From NCBI RefSeq assembly GCF_027744825.2, contig NC_071334.1, positions 6,327,937 through 6,391,936 of the forward strand: 64,000 nt of DNA, given 5' to 3'. The notes below the pieces were generated by a model. That model was not told the origin of the DNA. It was given only the letters and a program-made list of their open reading frames with translations, and did no database searches. Below, in pieces: positions 1-19,500 of this stretch (positions are counted from its first letter, which is position 1; the number at the start of each line of letters is the position of its first letter). Position numbers and translations under genes: made by a program. Origin of the DNA: Synchiropus splendidus. Its lineage: Eukaryota; Chordata; Actinopteri; Syngnathiformes; Callionymidae.

Positions 1-59
1 AGCCATTTGGAAGCATGTAGTACATATGCCAGGACAGCAGAGGCACTGTAACGGAACCT

Positions 60-215
60 TTGTCAGTGCAGGAGTTCCTGCTCCACTGACCACACTGATG
101 CACAAGACAGGTGGCAGCTAGGATGAGGACAACAACAACAAACATGGAGGAATCATCCCTGAACAGAAGCAAACAAAAGCATCTGTTTGCTTTTCTTCAG
201 GGAGGTTTTTCACTA
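60..215 (-). repeat. Hairpin-bearing repeat, left copy
   Basis: About 150 bp here are the reverse complement of 62289-62432 with few differences. It includes an 18-bp stem with two mismatches at 157-202 (CCCTGAACAGAAGCAAAC and GTTTGCTTTTCTTCAGGG) around a 10-base loop. Repeat family not recognised. Confidence 0.7.
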
Positions 216-626
216 CACAATGTCCAGGGTTTCCACTGCTCTGGATGGACTTGAAATTCTTCTACAAATATTTTCAAGACATTAAAAGAGCTTCAGTTGA
301 AATAAGGTGATATAAAAACTTGAATATAGACACCATCCTGATTTATTGTGTCAAACTGATGCAAAATAAACAATATTTTGTTCTTAAAATGTACGTATGG
401 GTCCATCATTTGATTTAGTAATATAACAAATTCATTCAAATTGAAAAATGTGGCTTCTTGTGGCAAATATTTTGATACCATTAAACTGTGATTAATTGAG
501 ATGAATTCATCACAACTTCTAGATTAATATTTTTAATCAAATCCCCACCCCTACTTTAAATCTAAATTTAAGTCTATCTATCACACGCATTTTTCCCACC
601 CCACCCTGGGGATCTAGCAGCATCAC

Positions 627-3600
627 CTGGATCTCCGTGTCGTCTGCCGAGCAGTCAGGAAGCAGCCGGTCGTTGAGCAGCGACTGGAGCTGCTGGGGGT
701 TGCAGGAGTCGCAGACCACGTGGACCATCCTGACGCCGGACTCTCTCTTCCCCCGACTCTGGACGCACAGTGACGGAGAGTTGCCCTTGTACGCGAGAAC
801 GTACCTGGGGAGTGAGGGAGTGAGTGGAAGTTGCGGACAAGGCAAGCCAGTTTTCGTCGCACCTCAGAAGTGGGTTCTCGATGATGTAGAGCTTCCTCTT
901 GAGGGTCTCATGCTGGTTGAACAGCTCCAGACCCTCCACCATGGACACGTTGTCCAGCTCCGACTCGGAGTCACTGCTGAGGCCGCTGCGCAGCACAGAG
1001 AACTGCTGGAAGCACCGGGTGCAGTCGCTCAGCAGCAGCTGGTACTCGGACACCAGGCCGGCCGGGACCCGGTCCTCCAGGATGTCGTAGTAGCTGAAGA
1101 CAAAAGGTTCATGACACCGGCGCAGGCCGACCACGCAGGAGGGCAGCTGGTACTCACAGCCTCAGGCGAGGTTCCACACAGCGGACAAAGTAGTCAAAGT
1201 CATCGTCCTCGTCTTCTTCATCCCACGGCCTCCAGATGTGCTTGTAGAAAAACCTGCGACGAGAAGATCCGTCAGAGGAGCCACAGGAGACCTGCCGAGC
1301 CACACGAGGTCCCACCTGAGGTGCTCGACGGCAAGGGCTGTCATGTCAAACGTCCCAGACTCCTCAAAAACCACCTGCAGCTCCAGAAGTGAGACTCGGT
1401 GCCGCGTGGCCTCCAGCAGGCTCTTCATGGACTCCTCGTCCAGTTCGCAGCCTCTGGTCTCACACTGCAGCGGCAGCACCAGGCTCACGCTGGCCTTCAG
1501 GTCGCTGAAGTCCACGTCGGTCACCTGGAGAGAGCAGCATCCAGTCATTCATCCAAGGAAGATTTCTGCTCAAGCTCCACTGTTACTTGGATTCACCTCT
1601 TCTCCTTGACCACCAGAGGTGTCTGTGTTGATCTATTCAGTCACAGGGGTGAGCTCTCATTGGCTGCCTGACACTGAGATTATTTATTTATTGTTTATTT
1701 TGTTCATTATGGTACCAGAGCACTTGTTGGTGGGATCCTCACTGACAATAAAGCTTTATCTGATTCCGAGTGAATTTGTTCCACTCGCTTAATAGTGTTT
1801 GTTTGTAGGTGTTGTTTATGGCTCCACTCATGCTGGATTTCGTCAGTTTAAAGTTAACAATAGTCTCGTCACAGACGACCTCAACGACTAGTTGACTACT
1901 CAGCATATGACGTGTATGGGTTGATGAACATCGCAACATGTCTGATTGCAGTGCTGTAAATATAATATGTATAAATAAAAATGTGTTTCAAGCATTGTAA
2001 ACACTTCTATATTGTTTTAGGTTTTTAAACTTTATATGTGGCGGCAGGTGGAGTGAAAGGCAGGTGTCCTTTGATGTGTCCTTCCTATACGCTCAGGTTG
2101 CAATGGTCACATAGCCCCAGCCATTTCTTGTCAACTGTGCTAAGGGAGAGGTGGGCAGTTACATTATAAACTGTGACTGTTGTGAGGGGCCATCATGCCA
2201 AAATAAAGGTGGCAATGACTACGAAAAAAAATCTTCAGTAACAAAAACGAAATAAACCATAAAAGGTTCAATGGAAGCAAGGATATTAAGAAGTGTAAAT
2301 ATGGCATGAACCCTATAAAAAAAATAATTTTACATTTTACAAACATCGAAGATGAAAAGGCAATTATTTCAAAATAAATTTTGAATTTTCTTTCAACTAA
2401 TTTTGAGGAAAATGCTAAAATGGCAAACAAAAAGAACAAACAAAAATTTAGTCATGAATGGGTTGTATTTACTGTTGAACTAGTACTGGATAAAACGGAA
2501 ACAGGATTTCAAAAAATGACGGAAAATGACAACTTACTGTATCAGTTATATAGTTTTAGTCTGACCTCATAAGGGCCCCAAAACACTGGCAAAGGTCCAG
2601 GTCCAGGTCTGTGCTAAGGGAACAATGATGTCACAACTATTCGACTCCTGAAGTCACTGCCAACTCAATTAATAGTCGATTATAGTCCACAACCTGTGTG
2701 GACTAGTCGCTGCAGACCTAGTCCACAGCTTCACATCAGTTCCAGTGAAGCAATCTCAGTGTGCTGATGCATTGTTTTCTGACCTTCCACCACCAATACT
2801 AAGTAGCAAGAGGCCCAGACTCCCTCGGCCGAGTGAAGTGATCCTTTCACATGCCAGTTGGTGTTTAGAAGGACCTGCCATGCTTGAGACCTTTAGAAGG
2901 TCTCAAGCATGGCAGACTCCCCAGTGTCACATACAGAAATCATAGTGGATCAGTGCAGAAAACTGACTTGCAGTTCATCAAGTCTTGAGAAACACACAAC
3001 ACACATTTCAAGTCTCACCTCCAGCAGAACATCGAAGACGTCAGTACACCACAGAGCTTGCCAGTCGCGCGGCTCCACCACGTTCCTCAGGTAGTCCGCG
3101 ATGAACGGTTTTATTTCTGATGGTTTACAGTCTCCTGTAGTTGGATGCAGAAGTCGCGCGCGTGTGAGATTCAGGAGGGAAACCATTGGTCCACCATTGC
3201 GTGAGCACGTTTACCCAGCATGTAGTCCTGGTAGGCTTTGAACCGCTCGTAGAAAAGCAGGTGAGATGTTTGGAAGGTGTCAGGAAGCCCTGACGTCACC
3301 CCTGGGTGGCGCTCTTGTCTCTGCAGCCGAGTCCCGGGTTTGACCATGCTGAAGTGCTCTGTGCCGCTGTCCTCTCCACTCTCATCGTCCTCCTCTCCGC
3401 GAAACAGAGCTGTTTGGAGTTACATCAACAGTTATGTACGAAACACGATAGATGTGAAGCACTAGGACGAAGGAGGAAAACAAAACTGAGTCAAACCATC
3501 AAACCAAACAGGTGAATCACGTGAGACAAGCCAGTCAATCATCACCTTGCCACAAGGTTGCAGACCACTGGGACACAAACTCACAACACAAACATTCTTC

Positions 3601-4252
3601 AGGACTCAAAGCTACTTTCCTTGATCTGGACCTCCAACTAGAGCAGTTTGAGGTTTTAGGTCAGCGTCCGGACCTTTATGGTTGAGTGATATTATGAGCG
3701 GACATAATGAATGTGTATATACAAGGAATATAAATGTCAGTTGGCAGCTCTGTTTCAGCACTTATGAACGCTAAATGTATATTTTCAAGGTTCTTCAACT
3801 GGTTGTTTTTTTGCTGGTTCTTGACTCGTACTTGTTTATTAATGTAATTTTTATGCAGTAGCTTTTAAGTCACCAGTACTATTCCCTCATACTTCACTCC
3901 AGTACAAACAAAGGACTTGTAAATAATGGAAATTACTATTATTCGATACTGTCGATACTAGGTGAATCGGGACCTAAAACACACAACGATACTTTCTGAT
4001 TTGAGCGACATTTTGTAGCGTGTAAGAGCGAGAACGCTGTGGCCCAGCACTGTCAGCATGCCGACCAGAATAAGCAGCCTAATGTAACTGGTTTAGTCGC
4101 GAACATAGCAAGCAAGAAACGTCCCCACGGGACACAGAAACGAGGCGAGGCCGACCTGCCGCTGAGCTCTGCGGGCTCGTCTCCTCCAGCTCCAGCTCGA
4201 CATGAACGAACGACTCCATGTCACCGGGGCTTTCATCGTGCGCTGCTTCCAT
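627..4252 (-). CDS. shcbp1: SHC SH2-domain binding protein 1 (N-terminal part, 3' end off window)
   Basis: Seven coding exons on the minus strand: 4156-4252 (ATG at 4252), 3215-3409, 3019-3134, 1316-1524, 1158-1253, 863-1093 and 627-804. All junctions are GT-AG and in phase; together they encode 374 residues. The product resembles vertebrate SHCBP1 closely, for example LLFYERFKAYQDYML, VTDVDFSDLKASV, FDMTALAVEHLRFFYKHIW, YYDILEDRVPAGLVSEY and NVSMVEGLELFNQ. The acidic N-terminus (EEDDESGEDSGTEHFSMV) is low complexity. The last visible exon stops at a CAG|GTGATG donor, where the family continues into the right-handed beta-helix repeats, so those exons should lie left of base 1. SHCBP1 binds Shc1 and works with centralspindlin in the midbody and in proliferating cells (family knowledge). 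The first donor (GCAG|GTCGGC) is weaker than usual. SHCBP1L is a less likely identity because the pieces match SHCBP1 better. Confidence 0.93.
2875..2915. repeat. Perfect 19-bp inverted repeat (hairpin) in shcbp1 intron
   Basis: CTGCCATGCTTGAGACCTT (2875-2893), loop TAG, then its exact complement AAGGTCTCAAGCATGGCAG (2897-2915). No mismatch. It lies between shcbp1 exons at 1316-1524 and 3019-3134. Function unknown. Confidence 0.9.
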
Positions 4253-4364
4253 AAAGACCTCGACTGTTCTTGGAGCGTCGCGTCAGCAGAACGAAACGAG
4301 TGTAGGCCTTGACAACCGAGGTGAAACTGCCACTTCACCGACCGTAAACAGTGGAACACGCCCC

Positions 4365-4470
4365 AGCATTTTCAAACTTTCCCCGGTTAATGGATAACTG
4401 ACCAATGACATCGCGGAACGCTGCGTCTGACAACGCTTCCGCTTTATTAGCGCCACCTACTGGACTGGAG
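4365..4470 (-). promoter_or_regulatory. Candidate shcbp1 core promoter with CHR and CCAAT motifs
   Basis: Reading toward the gene on the minus strand, an inverted CCAAT box (plus-strand CCAAT at 4402-4406) is followed about 30 bp later by TTTGAA (plus-strand TTCAAA, 4371-4376), then by the ATG 119 bp further on. CCAAT boxes upstream of a CHR (TTYGAA) element are the known layout of G2/M genes controlled by DREAM/MuvB and NF-Y. A CTCF-like core, CCAGTAGGTGGCG on the minus strand, sits at 4451-4463. The transcription start is not known, so the assignment is inferred from motif order, spacing and gene function. Confidence 0.45.
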
Positions 4471-6637
4471 TGTCCCGACTCGCGAGCCACTTGGTTTTGA
4501 CTATAACTTTATTGACAACTTATTTTTTAGAGCTAGAGATACAAACAATAGAGATGAGAATATATTCCAAATGTATCATTTAAGACTAGACTGCCTTTAT
4601 TCTTGGTGAATTTTGGTTACGATGGCGGTTTGCCAACATTCGAGGGTGAGAAAGTAAGACCCCTAGTGGTGGTGTCCGCTCACTGCACTCTACAAGTCAT
4701 AGGGTCTAAAATACATGCACGTTCTTCGGTATTTGTGGATATTTATTATTCATATTACTCATTACCATTACGCTGAGCAGCTTGTCAGTGGCACATTTAT
4801 CCACCCTCGCTACATGCCAGAGTCATTCTTTCCTGCCAGTGCCGTCCCAAATGCGTGTGTTTAATGTCTTTACTGATGGTGTGACATGTTGAATTTCCAC
4901 ACTGTGGGAACAAGTGAACAGTAGCTGATCAAATTATTATTATAGTGCAGCATATTGGTCATTTACCAAGCACTAAACGTTCTGTTTGGTCGTATAATTT
5001 TCATGAAACTGTTGTCAAACATTCTAAAAACAATAACCAAATGCTTTAATGGAATATTTTACCGTAATAAATGGCAAAGATGAAAAATGTGAGAGATATT
5101 AAATTGCCAAATGACATTGTGGTCATAAACCTGGTCATCAGAAAAAATATCTTGTTTCCCTTTCTTCTCTAGAGGACAGAAAGAAGGGCGACAGGCAAGT
5201 GGGCAGAAGTAAAAATAAAAGTTGAAAAATGAAAAACTTCATAATACGAGAAATAGAAAACAGCATTCAGAGGCTCTTATAGAAGATTCAAGATTTCGCC
5301 CCAGCCTTCTCTTGGCTGTGCTCGAAGTCGAGACGCTCCGCTGACAGAAAACTCACCGGTTGGTTTCACACTTTTTCACTGAGATCAGATACATGTGACA
5401 CTGATCTGACATAAACCAGGCCATTTCCTGCACATCTCAAAATCTCGTCACCAAGCTTGCTTCTTGCAACTTTTTTTTTTTTTTTTACAAAACTTCTGAA
5501 CATAGCTAACAGCCACTCTCTCACACAAGATTTATATCTATACAGAAAATGCACGGGTGGAACCGCAAATCGGACCTGTAACCTGAAAATACCAAGTGTA
5601 ATGGAAGAGTGTGGAAATAAAATTAAAAAAAGAAAAGACAATTCTAATTGTTGAATTCACAAGAGAGTTACTAAACAGGAATGTTTATATCTGCAGGTGC
5701 GAGTCAGATATACGTGTCCCAGGCGCTTGCAGAACCTGATCTGCAGGTATGTTCTATGCAAATCTCTGTTGCTTAGGATCTATACATGAGTCAGTGAGTA
5801 AAAAACAAGCTGTCTGCGTGCACAGCATTGCACCTCTTCTGTCACCTGAAGTGATTTGCTCAGAACAAAGCGCTTGTTCTCTTCAGACATGTGACTTCTA
5901 CCTGCTTTGTGACTCACTGTTCAATGTACTTTAATGAATATCGTGTAACAAGAACCTGAGGAAAGTTTACAATCAAGTACTGAGTTTGTGGAGGAAAGTT
6001 GCAGGAGCATTTGTCCCGGGGTCGTCATAAGTGAAAGGTCAGGAAGCCGCCTCCCTGTGGAGACAAAACCAGACCATGAGGCATTATATATATTAAAAAC
6101 ATGGACTTGTTTCATTACTGTTGATGAGGAAAAACAGAGGAGAAGGTTCTTACTGCTCTGGTTTGCTCGCAGAAATCCCAGATATCTGAGAAGACAGACA
6201 CAAATGTTAGACTCCAAAACATCTACAGCAGTCAGTGTTTTATATAATGATAATAATCATTTTATTCAAGATGGGAGCATCAGTGAGTAGGATGTTGTGT
6301 TTGTTTGTGCAGTCTATAATGCATTGCTATGGTTCAGAGCATAGCAGTTTACTACTTATTTTATAATTCAGTAAACCACTCTTTTTGCACCATGCTACAC
6401 CTCACCTTTGCCTTGGTGTTTCATTGAGGGGTAGCTCCCTAAAATCAAACTTAAACTCCATAAAACACGGAACTGGGGGAACCTTTACTGAAGCAACAGT
6501 ACATGACTTTTATTAACATGAATGGACATATTGCCCAACAAATACGCCTTAGTGAGCAACCAAACAAAATGCATCAGAATGCAGTATCAGTTTGCCCTTT
6601 CATTTTAAACATATGAAAAAAATAACTTCACCTATAC
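4471..6637. other. Intergenic region between shcbp1 and nadsyn1
   Basis: AT-rich sequence upstream of shcbp1 and downstream of nadsyn1. Short open frames have no recognisable similarity and no splice context. A poly(T) run is at 5470-5486. Nothing else is supported. Confidence 0.6.
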
Positions 6638-7384
6638 CAGTGATTCTTAACCATAGTTGGGCCGTGAGCGCCTCCTAGAGGGCCGCTAGAAGTATTTTTT
6701 TGTTTTACTCCTTTGGGCCGTGAGATGCTCAGTTTTAATACATGAGGCACGTATGGTGGCAATACAGTAGTGTGTCACTGAATTGACTTGACAGCTGCAA
6801 ATCTGTGGCAGTTACCAACTATGAAGAAGTTCTTGAAAAGAAAAAAATTATAAACAAAGTGATGCTGCTTTCCTCCAGCAGTAAAAACTGTTCATGAAAG
6901 CAACTGTTGAAGTAGATTTGAAAATTAATTAGAAAAACTTATTGCAATACTTTCATTTATACTTTATTTATATCTTCTTTGGAGTTTAAATAACATATAT
7001 ATATTTTTTTATTTCATGATGTTTAGACATGGTTTTATTATATATATATATATATATTTTATTTATATTTATTCTGAATTTATTACGTTTTTCCAATTTT
7101 CTCAACAGTTTGCATCAAGTGCATTTTTTTTTCTTTTTTAGTAAATTTGATGAACATGACTTGCACCTGTTTCTCTTTTCGATGACAAATAAATAGATTT
7201 GTCAATGATCACATGGTTTCATGTCATTCCACAAGGTTTTGGTTTGTTTACATGTCAGTAGATTAAATATGGTTATTAATCACAAATGAAATCAAGAGTG
7301 ATGAATCAGATCTATTCAATGGGCCCTGGGCCCATTTCTTCTGTGAAAGGTGGGCCCCGAGATCCAAAAGGTTCAGAACCCATG
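6638..7384. mobile_element. Non-autonomous hAT-like element
   Basis: It starts CAGTGATTCTTAACCATAG and ends with the inverse of CATGGGTTCTGAACCTTTTG, a diverged hAT/Charlie-type terminal inverted repeat. Flanking 8-mers ACCTATAC (6630-6637) and TCCTACAC (7385-7392) match at 6 of 8 positions, consistent with an old 8-bp target-site duplication. The interior is AT-rich with no coding capacity. It lies downstream of nadsyn1. A related partial copy is at 23012-23440. Confidence 0.65.
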
Positions 7385-7517
7385 TCCTACACCACATATC
7401 TTTGACTCACAACACCCTTTTTTGGATGACTGCTGACATGTATAATGCACATGAATAACAAAGCTTAAATTCACACTGATCCTGTCACAATACCAACATG
7501 TGTTACCCTTAGCTAGT

Positions 7518-7673
7518 GATGGTTGGATGAAGCATCATGAAAGTATTGCAGAGTTGATGAAACTAGGTGGCGCTCTTGGTTTAGAAATGATGTGAGGTTT
7601 CATTGACTTAGTTGTTCAAGTCCAAAGATTTTACAGCAGACAGCGCCACCTGGTGGCCTCTGAAAACACACCC
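7518..7673. repeat. Palindromic repeat with CTCF-like motifs, copy A
   Basis: A member of a five-copy family in this window. The right arm has GCGCCACCTGGTGG at 7643-7656; the left arm has a decayed inverse, ACTAGGTGGCGC, at 7562-7573. The shared interior is AATGATGTGAGGTTTCATTGA and TTGTTCAAGTCCAAA. It lies about 60 bp past the nadsyn1 stop. Confidence 0.7.
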
Positions 7674-7734
7674 AAGGACACCAAGGACACCTCATCTACC
7701 CATTACCATGTAGAATCTCTCTCGATACACGCAC

Positions 7735-15361
<7,627 letters not shown>

Positions 15362-16071
15362 TCTGCTCCAAGTGTTGATGCCGAGTCAGCGCCGAGTAGG
15401 ACTCGTTCCAGTGGCAACACTTTAAAAAACACGAACTAAATGAGAGTCTAAGTGAAGTTGACGTGAGTTTAGTTGAAGCTGTCAAACCGCAACTGCCGCT
15501 GCAGCAGAGACAGACCTGCGAGAGTCAGGCGCTAGATGACGTCACTACAGCTGCTCCACGGGGACAAAAAAAAAACCCACGATAGACCGCTTTACGCTCG
15601 GTCCGTTGTAATTATTATTATTCAGTTAGAATAATGGTAACGTTCCTCTCACGCGCTACTTATTTGTCCTCTGTGTTTGAGTGCTGGGTGTGATTAACAA
15701 CGATCGCTATATTTTCCACACAACTTGTTATTTAGCAATATTATGTTGAATTGAAGTGAATTTCCAATTTTTTTTTCAACATTTTTCAGCATTAGACGTA
15801 ACGTATTTACGCCTTTTAGTGATGTAACTCTGTGTGACTAAAAAATTGAAACATTGATATTTTTGTATTATCATTGTATTCTTTTCTATGATAATCGTTT
15901 ATAATGTCACTGAAATGCTTGTTTTTAAAAAGTATGCAACAGTCATTGCATTTCCCTGTGATAAAATGTGTCACTTGGCTTCGATTCACATTTAACAGCC
16001 AGTAGTTATTGTTGTGTTGGAAGCCATCAATGAAGACAAAAGTTGGGTGTTTAGAACAACAACATATTTAA

Positions 16072-16198
<127 letters not shown>

Positions 16199-16342
16199 CA
16201 ACAGAGGAATTCATTTCAAAATGTGTGTACCGTGCCTATGGTTCTATTTTTAAATCTCTAACGCTTGATAACCAGACTTGATAAGATAACATCAATGTGG
16301 CAGAAGAAATCTGTGGCTCGGGAGAATGCATTCAAATAAACC

Positions 16343-16348
16343 TTTATT
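16343..16348 (-). terminator. Polyadenylation signal for dok4
   Basis: Plus-strand TTTATT reads AATAAA on the minus strand, 165 bp past the predicted dok4 stop. It is followed on the minus strand by a T/G-poor stretch that leads toward 16.3 kb. The position fits a short dok4 3' UTR. Confidence 0.5.
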
Positions 16349-16512
16349 GTTGTTGTACGTGACAGTAAGTGGTGGCACAACACATTTTGATGGATGAGGC
16401 TACCATGCCATGTTTGTTGCATAAAAAAAAAACATGAAAGACTTGTAGAAACTTAAAAACTGGGTGGAGTTTTGAGCTGCTGCATTGGCGCAATTGTGAG
16501 GCTTACAAATCC

Positions 16513-19500
16513 TCATCGTCCCGAACTGCACTGCATGGGTGACGGAGGAGCGCCGGAGCTTCCAAAGGGCGCTGCTGAGAGAAGAAGAGACAGGACTCAC
16601 AGGACTTGCTACCAAGAAAAAATAACTGTGGTCACAGACATTAGGTTGCTGAGCTCAGTCTGACTGAGGTGATAAATCCAATTTCTCTGTGGGTTTGAGC
16701 CGTAATTGAGACCTACCAGTCCGGTTTCCAGTGATGTGATGCCAGTAAGCAGACCGAGGCAGGATGTCAGTGGGAGTACAGGGGTGGGAGCTCAGCTCCG
16801 ACCGTTTTGTCAGCCACTAAAGGAACAAATAATGAGAAGGTTAAGAACTACACATGACAAAAATGGAACATTCAAAAAGGGGCCCTATCCTGCTTTGTCC
16901 AGGGGCTTCAAAATGACCCCTGTGTTTATTCATCTGTAAATATAAATGTATAAATACACATTTTGATTTGTGTACTGCTTATTCTAGACGGTGGGAAGAC
17001 AGTGGCATCTTTTAAGCTGACCCCTGACTTGGACAGACTCTAGCATATGGTACAGAGATCTAAGAATTATGTTCCACAAATGTCACAGTCCAAGTTAAAG
17101 TGAGATAAATACTAGCTACCTGGATGTAACTCCAGCTCTATGAGTACGTCTAAGTGATTTCTTGGCATTAAGAGCTTTGAACAAAATTCTAGTCACAGAT
17201 CTTTTTTCGCCAGTTCTGTCATTTTTCTCATCGTGTGCTGATTTGCCTGAGGCAAAATATTACACTCCTGATGCCAGAGAGGTTCGGGACAAAACCACCT
17301 CTCCAGACAGACAGAAGTATGGGACCAAAGCCTGTGTTGTCTGTGTTCCCTCAACTGCATGTAAAAGCCCATGATATGAATAGGACACTCTGTGGACTGT
17401 TGAGTTATGAGGCACATCACCCTGCTGTTCCTGTCCAGCTCCATCAGCGCCCTCTTGTGGCGCTCCGCGATGGCCAGGGTGGAGGAGTGGACCCTCTGGT
17501 AGATTTGTTCTCCTTCTCTCGTCTGGAAAGTGTAGAGTCCTTCTCCACTGTCGCATTTGCTGCACACACCATTGTCACCTTATCGTCGGAAGCAGAGTGC
17601 TAGTACAACACTGCGGTAACTGGAATTTTAAGGGCCCCACAAGGAGGTGTTTTCCCCCGAAATTGGACCTCACTAGGATAGACATGCTCACACGCTCACA
17701 CTCCTCACCTTCCCGCCTCAAAGGTGAAGCGTGTGGCATCACGGCCATAGCGACGCAGCGAGCTGAGGGGCCATGTGACCAGCCTGGTGCTGGGGTTGTT
17801 GACATCCCATAGGTAGATGTTCTCCTGAGTTATCTGCATCATACACTCGCCATAGATGTCCAGGTTGGGGTGGGGAAGGAGAAAGACATCGAAGCGTTCT
17901 GGACAAGAACAGAACATCGTGGGATTGAGGAGCAACAACTTCAATGTCGTATACCGTCACTTGTGAGTCTGTTCTAGCAGAGCATCACCACCCGTGTTTG
18001 TATTCCAGCATGAGCATGTGTGGCACCTGTGCATTCACACTGCACGCCAGCGGCCAGAAGGTCCGGCTCCCCCAAACTGATGTCATTCAGTCGACTTCCC
18101 ACACACTCTATGTGTAACGTCTTGAACCAGTCTTCTGCCTCCAGTTCTGGAGAGATGAAAGAAAACATATGCTGTTATTATTATTGTTATTATTTTTCAT
18201 TGTTGTGCATTTCCCCCAAGAGGTTGCCAGAGCTAGTCAGTCTCCTCCACCTTAACACAGTGTATGTTGTGCATCCTCTGTAGTCGCTCACACCTAGTCC
18301 ATCTCGTCCTTCATCTCACCATTGCAGCCCAATCTTCCTCGTCTTCTTCTACCTGGTGTCCAGCATGTTCCTTGTCTCTCCTCTTCATGTGTCTAAATAA
18401 GCTTTTTTCAACTGGACGCCAGACAAATTCACCAGTTCACTGATGCGCCTCTAACGTGACCACACATCTTCACCACAGAATGATGGAGTGTTCCTTGACT
18501 GACGCGCGACGCCACAGACTGTCTTCACCGCAGAGCTAACAGAGCTAACGTCTCACATCAAAACTTTATTGACACTCGTAGACCAGCAAAGTTTGCTCTG
18601 TGGTTTAAAGGTTGGCTAAAATCTAAATGGAGAACCAAATCAATGCTCTCCAAAATGTGACAAGAGAAGGATATATTATGTTATGAAGCGGAGGCAAAGA
18701 ATGTCAAAAATTGTCGAAAACTAGAATAAACTCATGCAAAAGAGATGGGGATGAAGACATTCATTTAAAATAAATAAATAAATCATTATATATTTATGCC
18801 ACATTGCCCACCCTTTTCTGGAGACATTTTTATACAGCCATTTTCTGCTACAGTGGTACCTCGGTTTTCGAACGTCCTGGACTTTTTGCTACTGATTTCG
18901 AATGAAAATGCAGAACTTGAACGCCCCCGAAAAAACGACGTGCTTTGTTATTGTGTATAACGCAGCCTCTGTATGCAGACGTGTCCCGTTAACTACAGTT
19001 ACTGGCTGTTTTTTCTTCATATTGAGGTGTAAAACCTTTCCTGTCTCCGCACTGGACCGTGGTAGAGTGTCACAGGGGAGGTGCTGGAGCGCTCACTCCA
19101 GGGTTTGATGTCCTGTTGTGGGCTGGAGCTGGGACAGGGATGAGGCCAGTCTGGGACAGAGCGTGACTTGGTTTATGACTTTGTCACAGCCAAACTGCAC
19201 AGAAGCGCACATTCAGAGCTGGACACGCACCGGGCACCTCTTCACTTCTGGAGAGACCTCACTCACTCGGCAACCCCTCCCACATGCAGCGGCCACACAC
19301 ATAGAGGAACAGCGCACCTGCAGCAGACACTCTACATTCACTCCTACAAAAGACTATTTTAAGGCTTGGAACGCATTAGTTCTTTTTCCATTCATTGTAA
19401 TGGGAAGAATCGATTCGGATTTCGAACAAATTGCTTCAAGAACGGCCGTCTGGAACGAATTGTGGTCGAGAACCAAGGTACCACTGTATTTGTTTCAGCA

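Noticed and set aside
157..202. Possible microRNA precursor
   Set aside because: An 18-bp stem with a 10-base loop is shorter than a normal animal pre-miRNA, and it lies inside a repeated sequence; no known mature sequence recognised.
637..1392. 251-codon plus-strand reading frame at the left end
   Set aside because: It is antisense to well-supported shcbp1 exons and their short introns, with no recognisable domain; the minus-strand translation matches SHCBP1 exactly at splice phases.
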